Below are positions 39,573 to 49,733 of a stretch of 64,000 nucleotides of DNA, piece after piece. The notes beneath the pieces are model-generated. The model saw only the letters and a program-made list of their open reading frames with translations, was not told the DNA's origin and made no database searches. Where the stretch lies: assembly GCA_005656395.1 (NCBI GenBank), contig SRSI01000009.1, forward strand, positions 682,001 through 746,000, in the 5' to 3' direction. Position numbers and translations under genes: made by a program. Positions within the stretch are counted from its first letter, which is position 1. The number at the start of each line of letters is the position of its first letter. The stretch comes from Strongyloides papillosus. Its lineage: Eukaryota; Nematoda; Chromadorea; Rhabditida; Strongyloididae.

Positions 39573-41860
39573 ATGTCTTCAACAGCATCAACAACATCCT
39601 CGAATGGTTATACTTCTCCATTACCATCATATCTATCGTCAAAATCATCCAAAGAATCTATAGTAAATATGAACAAATTATATCAGAGATTAAATATCTT
39701 GGAGTATGAGAATCAAAAGCTGATGGAAAGTCATGAAATGCTAGTTTCTGAAGTAAATCGTCGTAGTGAGGTATGTTTATTTTTCATACAAAATGAAATA
39801 TCATGTCAAAAATTAAGATATATATATATTGCCTGATGTTATGATCCAATTCAAACTAGTTAATAATTAATACATTTTATTCAAAAGAAAAAAGTTATAA
39901 TAGTATTGTCAAGTAATTAATGGTATTTTGAAAAAATATTATTAATATCAATTTAAATAAATTTTAGAGTCTTTTATATATATCTTTGTTTCTTTGACTA
40001 CTAATTGGAGATGAAGTTTAATATAATTATATTAATATATGTTACAATACTTTTATCTGTTGTTTGAATAATTTAATTTTAACTTTTGTATAGAAATTTA
40101 AGTGTCTATTTCCTTTTTTAATTTTAACTTCATGTCATATGTATAGTATTTTTGTTATATTTAGATATTTTAAAAGATTTATATTTGAATTGGATTTATT
40201 CTTTAGAAATTTTATCTCTTTATTTTGTTTGATGCATTTTTTTTATTCTATAATAAAAAATATTTACTTACAGATGCATATTATGGAAGTATCCAAATTA
40301 CATAGAAGAATTAATGAAACAGAAGCTGTTAATCAAGAACTTAAAGCACTTTGTTCCATGTACGAGAACGAAGCTAAAAAGGCAAGAGTTGTTGTTAAAG
40401 AAAATGATAAAATAAGGAAATATTTTAATGAATTCATTAAACAAGAATTAAGAATATTTGCCGACAAAACCAGGGAATTATCTATTAATAATGAACAGCT
40501 TTTGATTGAAAACAAAGAATTAAAACGCCTTTGTTTGTATTTGGATGAACAAAGATTTGACATTATAAATATATCCAAAAAGCATACTTGTTCAAATTGC
40601 CAAAAAGTGCAGGAAGATATATTTGAATGTAGTGATAATATTACAAGTAATGATAAAAATGAAAAAGAAAATAGAATAGAAATGCTAACGAAAGAAATGC
40701 AAACTAGCCTTTGTTTGATGAAAGACAATGATGAGGATAGTGCCATTATTACAACATCATCAAATGATTCAACTTGTAATGAAAATACCAAAAACAATGA
40801 ACTTTTATCATACATTTATTATTTAGAGAATCGCATTAATAATTTAGAGATGGGGGTTCATAAGCCCTTTAGTCAGATGTCTTCTGAATTTGAGAGCAAC
40901 GATGAAGATAATGACTTAATTAGAGTTTCCCCTTTGTTAATGAAGAAAAAAAACCAGTTAACAAAAGACCTCAGTAATGGTAGTGAAATTAAAATTCTAT
41001 CGGATGTGTGTGTAAGTGATGTTGAGATGCCTTCGTCAAACAAATTATTCAACAATATAAATGTAAATGATACAGGAAATTGTATTAATATAGATAAGGA
41101 AGGAAATCATGAACATGATTGTATAGTATATGGAGGATGTCATAATTTTAATGAGTGTATTAGTAATAATTTTGTAAGATTTCTAAGTAAAATTGATGAA
41201 GATGAAGAGATTAGTAATAAATCGAATGTCAAAAATAGTTTAAGCGATATACTAACTGACCTGTCATCATCACAAAGCCCAAATTCATTTACTTTTGAAA
41301 TACCTCCACCAATGGCTGATGTTAGTGAAAGTATAGGGAGGTTAAGCTTTTGTTCTAGTTCAAATAATTCTTTAAACTCAATCATTAATACACCAAATAA
41401 CATAAATCTAATCCACAATTCTTATCATCCCACAAATGAATGTTACTATGAAGAAATTAGGGTAGATAATAAATTATCCAGTCCTATTTATACACCAATA
41501 TCAAAAATTGCAAAAAATATTAATGAAAATTCTGAAAATGGTAGTCGTACTTCATTAGGATATCGAAGACAACCATCATCTAATAGAAGGTCTGTTAGTA
41601 TGAATAATGGAGTTAGGAGAAATATAACTGACAATGAAGTAAGTAAATTGCCACCAATAAGATTAAGAACAGGACATCTCCAGAACAACACAACTTCTCC
41701 AACATATTACATACCTTCAGAGGAGGACAAACGAATACTTCAACGAGCATGTCAATTACAATTCAACCAAAAATTAAATAAAAAAGAAAATCAAAAGGGG
41801 ACTAAAATTTTGGTTGATCAAAAGTCGGGAAACATCAAAGCTGAATTGACAGCTATCTAA
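39573..41860 (+). CDS. picc-1: Coiled-coil protein, CCDC85 / PICC-1 family
   Basis: Exon 1 39573-39770 and exon 2 40274-41860, phase 0, intron 503 nt (GTATGT...TTACAG), giving 594 residues. The conserved CCDC85 block spans about residues 30-150: a first helix (LYQRLNILEYENQKL), the ETEAVNQELKALCSMYENE segment, a second helix (FIKQELRIFADKTREL) and the family hallmark ENKELKRLCLYLDEQR. The rest is N/S-rich and probably disordered, with two CxxC-like Cys pairs (CSNCQK) and a C-terminal SYR-like basic region. CCDC85 proteins (C. elegans PICC-1) act at cell junctions with p120-catenin and PAC-1 to set radial polarity of embryonic cells. It sits 266 bp upstream of SDE2 on the same strand, so co-transcription is possible. 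The symbol is from memory of the family. Confidence 0.85.
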
Positions 41861-42126
41861 TTAATTTTATGTCATTTATAATTTTACAATTATTTTAAAA
41901 TAATTTTTAAGACTAAAAAAGTGATAACCCAAATAAAACTATGGCTATAATTACTTTAATTGTCATTGAATATTTTTTTTTCTAGAGATTTTTTATAATT
42001 ACTTTTTTTCTTATTCTGACCTTATTTTTCAGATGTATTGGTTTTTAAAAAAATAGAGGTAGACACTGTACCAATTTTATTTGTTATTAAATTATTCATT
42101 GTACATATGTTTTTGAAGTTTGATAA

Positions 42127-42871
42127 ATGGATCGGATTTTTAACTATATTGAAAACATCTCTGAAAATGTCGTCTTACCATCTATAATATTTTCAAATGA
42201 TGGGGATACAATCGAAACATTAACCCATATTCCTGAGGAATGTTATTATTTAATATATAATGGAAGGATACTCAAAAATGGTATAAATGATTTAAAATAT
42301 ATGGATAATGCTATTGTTCAAATTAATTATAGACTTCGAGGTGGTAAAGGAGGTATGTTATTTTTTTAAAGACTTTATAAAATAAATCTTGTTCACAGGT
42401 TTTGGAGCTTTATTAAAAGCATTTAGAATTTCAAAATCCTCAAATCAAAGAGATTCTAGGGATTTAAGTGGCAGACGTATATCTGATATAGAGGAGGAGA
42501 AACGAATTCTAAAATGGATCGAAGGTCAGAGTAAACGAGAATTAGAAGCTGCAAAAAAGAAACTTGCTAAGTATATTAAATGTAAAAATTCATTGGATGG
42601 TGTTTCTAAACACAAAATTACAAATGATAAATATTTAAAAGTAAAAACGATGATTGATAATGAACTAAATAAAGCTTTAGAAGTTTCAAATAATGTTGAT
42701 GAAGAAAAAGACAATGTTGATAACTCTAACGAGAATGTGAATGATGAAATTCATGTTCCAGATGAGGTTAATGAAGAAAATTGTGAGAAGGAAGATGACA
42801 ACGATAGTGACTGTGATTTTTCCGATATTATGGCAGGACCAAAGACGTTTGGAAAGTCAAAGAAGAAATGA
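42127..42871 (+). CDS. sde2: SDE2 homologue (splicing/replication factor with processed ubiquitin fold)
   Basis: Exons 42127-42352 and 42399-42871, intron 46 nt (GTATGT...TTCACAG), giving 232 residues. Residues 1-73 form the N-terminal ubiquitin-like fold, ending RGGKG at exon 1. The split codon makes the invariant GGKGG-FG (72-78), where fission-yeast and human SDE2 are cut by deubiquitinases to release a C-terminal fragment starting at Lys. FGALLKAFR replaces the usual FGSMLRA-type sequence. The Sde2 domain follows (SGRRISDIEEEKRILKWI, then KKKLAKYI), then an acidic D/N/E tail ending GPKTFGKSKKK. By family it acts in the nucleus in spliceosome function and in the replication-stress response. 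The intron falls inside the processing motif. The 3' UTR must be short, with AATAAA starting about 3 nt after the stop. Confidence 0.92.
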
Positions 42872-43228
42872 TTAATAAAATTATTTTTGTTAAAAACTTT
42901 ATGATTTATTTAATTTTTTTACGATCCCTTTTAAGTAACATTAAAGTACCAATTTCCACGTTTTGTTGATGCTCTTTTGATTTTTGAAGATCAAATTTCA
43001 ATCACCAGTCTTACTTTATCTTTTAGAAATGTACAGTTATCTAATTATTTTCTAATTTAACGACTTTTATCATGTCGTTAAATAGCTACATTTTTGTAGT
43101 GTCTTTGATAAAATGTAATAATAAATATTTATGACGATTTTTACGATGATCATAATTGAAAAGCTACTAATTTATTAAACACTTTTTATACAGTATTACA
43201 CATTATTAATTTTATTTTCTTTAGTTTC
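42872..43228 (+). other. Intergenic spacer with two perfect hairpins
   Basis: Contains a 9-bp perfect inverted repeat (TTTAACGAC 43056-43064 with GTCGTTAAA 43074-43082, 9-nt loop), directly followed by CTACA-TTTT-TGTAG (43086-43099). It lies between SDE2 and the first Ly6-like gene and could be a 3'-end or intercistronic RNA element. Confidence 0.6.
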
Positions 43229-43686
43229 ATGAAGCTATTTATTATTTCTGTTACTTTCTTGACATTATTTGTAACTTCATTAGAAGGACTAAAATGTCAT
43301 GGTTTAGTCAAAAACTTCGGAAATTACAGTAAATTTCATACTGATACTGGAGAAGTTTGTACAAGCCTTTCCCAATATTGCTTTTCCGTTAACGGAATAG
43401 TTGATACAGTTAAAAATGTTTATATTGCTGGATGTGATGAGTTGTTAACTGAACCAGATTTCAAAAATTTACAACTCAAATGCACCGTAATTTTCAAATT
43501 TTCTAAAAATTTTTAAAAACATGATCTTTTTAGGGGAATACAACAATTAATATTAATACGGCTTCAAACAAATATGCTTTTACATGCTGCGGTAATGATA
43601 TGTGTAACTCAAGTTATACATCAAAAATATCTTTAGGATTCCTTTGTATCATAGCAATTTCTTTTTTTATGAATTTTAAAATGTAG
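43229..43686 (+). CDS. Ly6/uPAR-like small GPI-anchored protein (copy 1)
   Basis: Exons 43229-43486 and 43534-43686, intron 47 nt (GTAATT...TTTTTAG), phase 0, giving 136 residues. It has a signal peptide (about 1-20, MKLFIISVTFLTLFVTSLEG), LKCHG as the first Cys, then CTSLSQYCFS, AGCDE and LKCT, and the Ly6-type terminal CCGNDMCN. The C-terminus is a hydrophobic segment (LGFLCIIAISFFMNF) fitting GPI-anchor addition. The three-finger-type Cys pattern and CC-x2-D-x-CN end are diagnostic of the Ly6 superfamily; its role is unknown. It is a tandem neighbour of a diverged second copy 187 bp downstream with the same intron position (before the final Cys exon). Confidence 0.82.
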
Positions 43687-43872
43687 CTATTGTAATGTGA
43701 AAATAAATTCTTTTTAAATTGTTTTCGTTTATATTGTTTATATTTTCTCAAATAATGAATATTTAGGGTAAAAAATAACTGGTGGGCAACAGTTTAAATG
43801 TCTTAACAACCAAAACAGTATTTAAAGAGTTAAAATTTGATAAAATAAATTTAATTTTTAATTTGTGAAATA

Positions 43873-44333
43873 ATGAAACTATTATTAAACATATTCCTTT
43901 TCTTGATTTTAGTGTATTCTCTAGATTGCTTAGTATGTGAGAAATACTTTTCTGGAATACCATTGGTAAAAAAAAGTGCACTTGAAAAAACAAATATGAC
44001 CTGTTCAAGTCCGGATGCTTATTGTGTTAATGCAACTGTTAAAGTTATTAAATGGGATTTTGTTGCTAGATCGTGTAGTGATGATGCATCTGTAATTAAA
44101 AAAATACACAAGGATTTTAATGGTATTTGCACTGTAAGTAAGATAAATTCTTTATCAGTTAAATAAAATAATTTTAGAATAATACATGTTCAAATTTTAA
44201 TTTTCCACTAGATATTAAAGGAAGTGTATGTTGCTGTAAAAACGATTACTGTAATGGATCTTCGACATTATTTAATGTACAACTATTTTTTAATCTTTTG
44301 TTACTTATTGTAGTAATACTATATTTCAACTGA
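43873..44333 (+). CDS. Ly6/uPAR-like small GPI-anchored protein (copy 2)
   Basis: Exons 43873-44133 and 44178-44333, intron 44 nt (GTAAGT...TTTTAG), phase 0, giving 138 residues. It has a signal peptide (about 1-17), CLVCEKYF, MTCSSPDAYCVNATVK (one N-glycosylation sequon), RSCSDD, GICT, then CSNFNF and CCCKNDYCN near the end, and a hydrophobic C-terminus (FNLLLLIVVILYFN) for a GPI anchor. The exon layout is the same as in the upstream copy, so the two arose by tandem duplication and then diverged strongly in sequence. Confidence 0.82.
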
Positions 44334-44467
44334 TAAAGAGTACATATAAGTGTACTATGAAGGAACCATTCACGTTAGAAAAAATATTCTAAATGATTAT
44401 TTTTAATTATACAATTTGTAGTAATTAAATGACATTAATAAATTTAAAAATGATTAAAATATAATAT

Positions 44468-44914
44468 TTAAATTTCATATTCTTTTACTGGGCTTTTGGT
44501 ATCAATATCGATAGCTGTTTTAATATTATCATCTTCAGATACAAAAAACAACTCTCCATTCCTTATTATTGGGCAATAAAATCCATTTGATAAATTGTGA
44601 ATTTGTTTTGTTAACTTATCAACTGTCATTAAATTTCCAATAACGTTAATGTTGTCATCAGATTCAATATGATATTTGTCATTGACCACTGCATGAATAT
44701 TTGTAAACGAAGCTCCACCATGAAGAATGTATGGGTTGTGCATCCTAAGATCAGATAATAAATATTCACTTACACCTTTTGAAGCATTTTTTAAGTAATA
44801 ACTGGATTTTTTATGAAGTTTGTTGGGACTTTTATCAAAATAATATTCACTTTTTTTCCCTTCAACTATAAGTGGTAATCCAGCATCGTTCGTTTGTTTA
44901 CATTGAATGTTCAT
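44468..44914 (-). CDS. Hypothetical protein, 148 residues
   Basis: Single exon. The frame is open further upstream, but the first ATG is at 44914 (MNIQCKQTNDAGLP). There is no signal peptide or membrane segment. The sequence has mixed hydrophobic and charged composition with recognisable codon use (LPLIVEGKKSEYYFDKSPNK, ILHGGASFTN, GFYCPIIRNGELFFV), unlike random AT-rich DNA. No family is recognised. It lies downstream of the ubiquitin-protease gene on the same strand and convergent with the Ly6 pair. Confidence 0.65.
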   Translation of the reverse strand: MNIQCKQTNDAGLPLIVEGKKSEYYFDKSPNKLHKKSSYYLKNASKGVSEYLLSDLRMHNPYILHGGASFTNIHAVVNDKYHIESDDNINVIGNLMTVDKLTKQIHNLSNGFYCPIIRNGELFFVSEDDNIKTAIDIDTKSPVKEYEI

Positions 44915-45583
44915 TTTAATTTTTTCCAAAATTAAATATAAAAAATATTATAATCCTTTTATTTTGTATAAGTATAAGCTTAAACAATTTGAATATAATA
45001 CTTTTCCAATAATTTGTACATAAATGTATATTTCTACAATAATATTTAAATTTTATTTGTCTATTTTAAAATTATCCAATACTTAAAGTTAATATTTTTT
45101 TATTGCATTCAATAAATAATGATTCTTCTTCTTGCTAACATTAAAATTAAGTTATCAAACTTATTATTACAATTTGACTAAAGTGTGAATAAACTTCATC
45201 AAGTATCTTAAAGTATCAAAAATTAGGTTTATAAGTAGTCAAAATTATTGAAAGTTTGCGATTATTACAGAATGTTAACAATAATATAGGCAGTACCAGT
45301 AAGAAATCTACAAAATATATTAGCAATTATTTTGAAATGTATAAGTCATTTTTTTATTAAAAAATTAGCCCCTTTATAGTAAATTCAATTTGGCAAAAGT
45401 TTACCCACAAAGTACAAATTCATAAAAAAAAACCTAATTAATGATCATTTTATAGAGAATAAATATAATTCAATAAAATATTTGGCTTATTAGAAAATTA
45501 TGCACAGCACCATAAGCATTAAATTTCTTTCCATACCCTTTTCACTTCGTAAATTTTAATAGTCAAAATTATACATTGATTCT
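44915..45583. other. Intergenic region
   Basis: AT-rich spacer between two minus-strand genes; nothing supported is seen. Confidence 0.5.
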
Positions 45584-46998
45584 TCAGTTTTTAACATTTT
45601 CAGAAGCCTTAACGTAGACAAAAATATAAGCATTCTTGCTCACATTATTAGTCATTTGATCCAGGTATATATCCTCATCGTTGCAATACCAGAATGCATT
45701 ATCATATTTAACTAGAGCAGTATAATGCCCCGAGGTAATGCTATTGCCTTTGTGTTTTGCTAAAGCTTGGAGCTGATATTTCACTGGCGTAACATTTCCG
45801 AACTCATCGATTTCATCAATCACCAATTCATCAATTGGATATTTAATTTTTGTAAAAAGTTTATTCCTCTCTGATAATGTTTGAATGTATCTCTTAATAC
45901 TTATGATAAGTACATCAGACAAGTGTCTAAAAGTAGTCGTCATTTCAGCACAAACTTTTTCTTCACATTTATCACATTTCCATTTATCTGTTTCGTCTAA
46001 AATAATTGTTTTGGAGAAATTTTCTAAAAGATTTGTCAATGAATCATATTCTTTGGATGAATCAAGAGATAATCTTAGAACCTTAAATGGTTGAATAACA
46101 TCTTTTATATTCTGACAATTTGGACAACGAAGACGCATTGTCGACTGACTATCAAATAATTTTTTTAATTCTTTGCCATTGTCATGGCTACACTCTTCAT
46201 CCATTTTATCAATAATCCAATTTAAAAATTCTTCTAAATCATGTTGGCCTCCACATATATACATTTCCGTAGCTTTATCAATAACTTGTTTTAATTCTTT
46301 GGTTTTCACAGGAGTATCTTTAATAATACCCTCTTCAAATAGCAATGAATAATCATAAATTGTTTTTGATAACAATTTGTCATCCAATTCCTTGTCATTT
46401 CTCATACTTTCAAAGTCAGTATATCCTAATTCTTTTTCCAATGAAGGTTTAAGTTGAGGAATTGAATACAAAAGTTGTAAAGCACAATTAACATAACAAG
46501 CATTACCAAAATTTACAAGAGCAGCCGGATGTCGATATAATTGTTTGTGCAAACTATTATTATCACGAATTTTTTTCTTAGTTGGAAATAATGATGTTTT
46601 AAAATTTTTTTGAGATTGTTCAGTAATACAATGTTCATCAAAATCACAACCATCTTGTTTGCCATATAGTTTTATCAATTCATCAACAATATATGTTGGT
46701 AAAATGACATAGTCAAAACCTTCTTTGCCAATATTGATATTCCACAAAGCAACAGCATCGTGATTTTGAGATCCTGATTGTCTAATAAATAGATAATTAT
46801 TCCACCATTTCCGCGAAATAGCTTTACTAAACAATAAAAAAGTGGATTATGATATATCCAGTCACCTGAAACTTACTATTTGACTAGTTCACTTGTAGGC
46901 ACATTCTGTACTGGTTCAAAATCCATTGCCTCATTACATGCAGTTGAATCAATATCCATTGCTTCAGCATTCAAATAATTAGACGAATCTGTAGTCAT
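45584..46998 (-). CDS. Ubiquitin carboxyl-terminal hydrolase (USP family)
   Basis: Exon 1 46998-46877 and exon 2 46826-45584, intron 50 nt (GTAAGT...TTTAG) splitting a Tyr codon, giving 454 residues. The N-terminal acidic leader (MTTDSSNYLNAEAMDIDS) is followed by a DUSP-like stretch (ISRKWWNNYLFIRQS, about 45-60). The Cys box is at about 145-160 (VNFGNACYVNCALQLLY, nucleophile about C151). The finger region has two CxxC pairs (RCPNCQ, KCDKCE). The His box is near 408 (SGHYTALVKYDNAFWYCNDE). Catalytic Cys and His are present, and the Asn/Asp position is N or D of YCNDED. The usual GNTCY reads GNACY, a conservative change. By family it removes ubiquitin from proteins in the cytosol or nucleus. 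It is short for a DUSP-containing USP; closest paralogue unknown. Confidence 0.9.
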
Positions 46999-48611
46999 AT
47001 TATAGGTAAAACTTAAAATATATAAAATATACAAAAATCTTAAGCAAAAAATAAATTTTTAAACACTCAAGAGTAGTAATATTTCTGCTTGATTATAATT
47101 GTGAACAAATACAACAGCGTACACCAATTACTCTAGTTGGACACCAATGGAAAATACTAGATTTCGGTCAGAACATTATTCCAATCGTATGTCACGACTA
47201 CCGCCTGTTTTTTTAATAGCTAGCGCCAATTCGTTTATACGTGTGATTTTAAGTTAATAAATTATATTTTAAAAATAGTACTTATTATTTAAAATTGAAT
47301 TATTTTTTAAATTAAGAAAGACGAACATTTTATAATGCTGTTGAATGTTGAAAATATAATAATGTTTGTACAAACTTTTAATTATATTAAAAAATGAAGA
47401 ATATTTTTAACGATATTCACTCGGTTTTCAATTATTTTGATAAGAAAATAACTACAAACTCTACCATATAAAAGTTTTGACAAAACACTCTCCACTAAAT
47501 ATAAACTCTATAAAATTCTATTGTGTCTTTAATACAGACATACTTTATGAAAAATAAGAATATCATTAGTTTAACTATATTATTGTTTTGCTTCTTTGGC
47601 TTCATAGATAGCTGTATTTTAGTATAAAAACTAAGACAATTTCCTAAAATATATTTTTCATATTTTTTTTGCATCTAATATTTCAAGATTACAATTACAT
47701 GCTATTTATCTCAAAAAACATAGGATTTTTTTTTGATTTTATATACAAAAGTCGTTAAAAATTTTCTAATTTTTTCAATTGTGGGTATAAAAACCATTTT
47801 TCTATTTAAAACAAAAGACTACGTTTATAATAATAATAATAATATCTCAGGATATTTTCAAATTTCAATTGGAATATTTGAAAGCAATGAAAAGGAAATT
47901 TTTAAATAAGGAAAAAATATCACTGTGATAAAACTATTTATCATGAATAATCTATTTTTATCTATATAATAAGGTTGTTGTTTATAAGAAATTCTCATGA
48001 TATTGCATTTTAGTTATTAATTATTGATATTAAAGTTTTAAAAGTGTGTTTAATTTAAATAAGTTATATTCTTTTTAGCTTAAAATAAACTTTTGTGATA
48101 TATCTAAAGAGTATTTTTTCATAAGTTACTTTACACTTTTAAACTATATTTATTATTTTTTTAACACGAAAATTAAAAAACTAACTCTTAAATTTAATAT
48201 AAAAGAAATTAGATGTTACATTTTGGTTTATGCCCAATGTGTTGTTTTTGATATTAAGACACATAACAAATTAAATTTATTTTCAATATGTAATTATTAC
48301 AAAACATATTTCAAAAATATGTTTGTTTGTTTTTAATTTTCAAAAAGTTATATGTTATAAATCAAAATTGAAAGGTTTACTAACCTGTATTTTGCTTAGT
48401 AATGTATTAGAATATATTATTAAAAATAAAAAAAAGCAAAGATTATTTGACACAAATGTAGTATTAATAAAAAGCTTTTTACCACATCTTTTTTCTTTAT
48501 ATTAATAATAATGTAATAACATTTATTATAATTGTGGGATAAAAGTAAGACAAAATGAAATCTTTTTAGCGGAAATATGATGAGATAGTTACTGGAAATA
48601 AGAGATAATCT
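46999..48611. other. Intergenic region with a GC-richer promoter-like block
   Basis: The block at about 47110-47245 is less AT-rich than its surroundings. It carries CCAAT-like motifs (CACCAATTACT, GGACACCAATGG, TTCCAATCG) and GGCGC (minus strand TTGGCGC). It probably holds the promoter of the USP gene, whose ATG lies 110-250 bp away. A short ATG frame reads through it on the plus strand but has no splice or stop support. The rest is AT-rich without genes. Confidence 0.5.
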
Positions 48612-49733
48612 TTATTTAATTAAATATATAATAATTAAAAGTATTATTGAGAAATAGGAAAAATAATACTTTGTCAGAGTGACGTTAGCAATTACCACAT
48701 CAATATTACACAAATCTGATGCACAAGCACATGCTATCTTTTGTTCAACGCTTGTATATTTATCGTGACAACCAAGTTGAATTTGTGAATGATCTGTTAC
48801 GTTGATGCAGCCTTGTCTTTCTGTTATCCTTTGTATAGTTCCGCTTAACGCATTACCATCATGTGATATTATTCTATGAATTCCATAGGTGCAAAAATTT
48901 CCTATACAGCGATTTTGTTTACAATTACTAGTCATTTTTGGTTCATGTGAAGTTACTTCACATAATACACATTGATACAATGGATAGTTATTAAAAAGAC
49001 TCCTCGAAACTTGCCCATTTTGAAATTTTGATTTAACATTTTGTGTATTATAATTATATGTTAAATGATATGTTCTCATAAAATCATTGCACATATTTGA
49101 ATTACATATACAATGTTTTCTAGGTTTAGCTAATGGTCCTCTAGCTATAGTTACACAAATTCTATTTCTATGAAATAATAAATGTGGTCCTTTATAAAAA
49201 TATGGTAATGATGGTGGACCATAGCCACAACCTGATACACCGGTTAAACTATCTTCATGGCACCAATGGCCTACACATACATTATCACAATTTGGATCTT
49301 TTTCACTACACTTCCTACATGTGACATTTTTTCTTATCATTTGCTTCATATGAACAGCTTCATTACAAAAATGTCCTGAACAAACACAATAAACATGATC
49401 TGGTAACGTATCATAATCACATCCTGCTTGTGTTCTTGATGGTTTTTTAACACATCCTTTAGTTATTCTAAAAATACCAGGGATATCAACTGGTCTCCTT
49501 TCTATATAACAATAATCTGATTCACATGATCCCATCTAAAAAGGACAAAAATATATTGTGATTAATAAATTATTTCTTACTTGACAATTACATTTTTCAT
49601 TATGACACAATCCAGAGCACGAATAGCATTGATTCCCGTTAACTGGTAGGTTAATAATTAATATTGAGATCAAGAATAAGAAAATAAATTTTTTAAAAAA
49701 ATATATAGATATAAAAGAAAAGTTTATTTTCAT
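48612..49733 (-). CDS. Secreted or membrane-anchored Cys-rich repeat protein (ET-module-like)
   Basis: Exon 1 49733-49581 and exon 2 49535-48612, intron 45 nt (GTAAGA...TTTTTAG), phase 0, giving 358 residues. A signal peptide spans about 15-33. About three related Cys-rich units follow, each with a CxxC start, a G-x-(W/F)-C element and a C-x-C...CN end: CYSCSGLC...VCSGHFCNE; CRKCS...CVGHWCHED...CICNSNMCND; CVLCE...CIGNFCTYG...CACASDLCN. The C-terminus is hydrophobic (YFSIILLIIIYLI), fitting a GPI signal or membrane anchor. The pattern resembles the nematode-specific ET-module/three-finger type. It is a surface protein of unknown role, and the neighbouring Ly6-like pair shares the CN-end motif. 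Confidence 0.8.

Noticed and set aside
47144..47262. ATG frame MENTRFRSEHYSNRMSRLPP... through the USP promoter block
   Set aside because: It ends without a donor or homologue and the block carries CCAAT-like and GGCGC motifs expected of a promoter; kept only as a note.
48323..48505. 60-codon plus-strand frame near the Cys-rich gene
   Set aside because: Random-looking composition and no splice signals.
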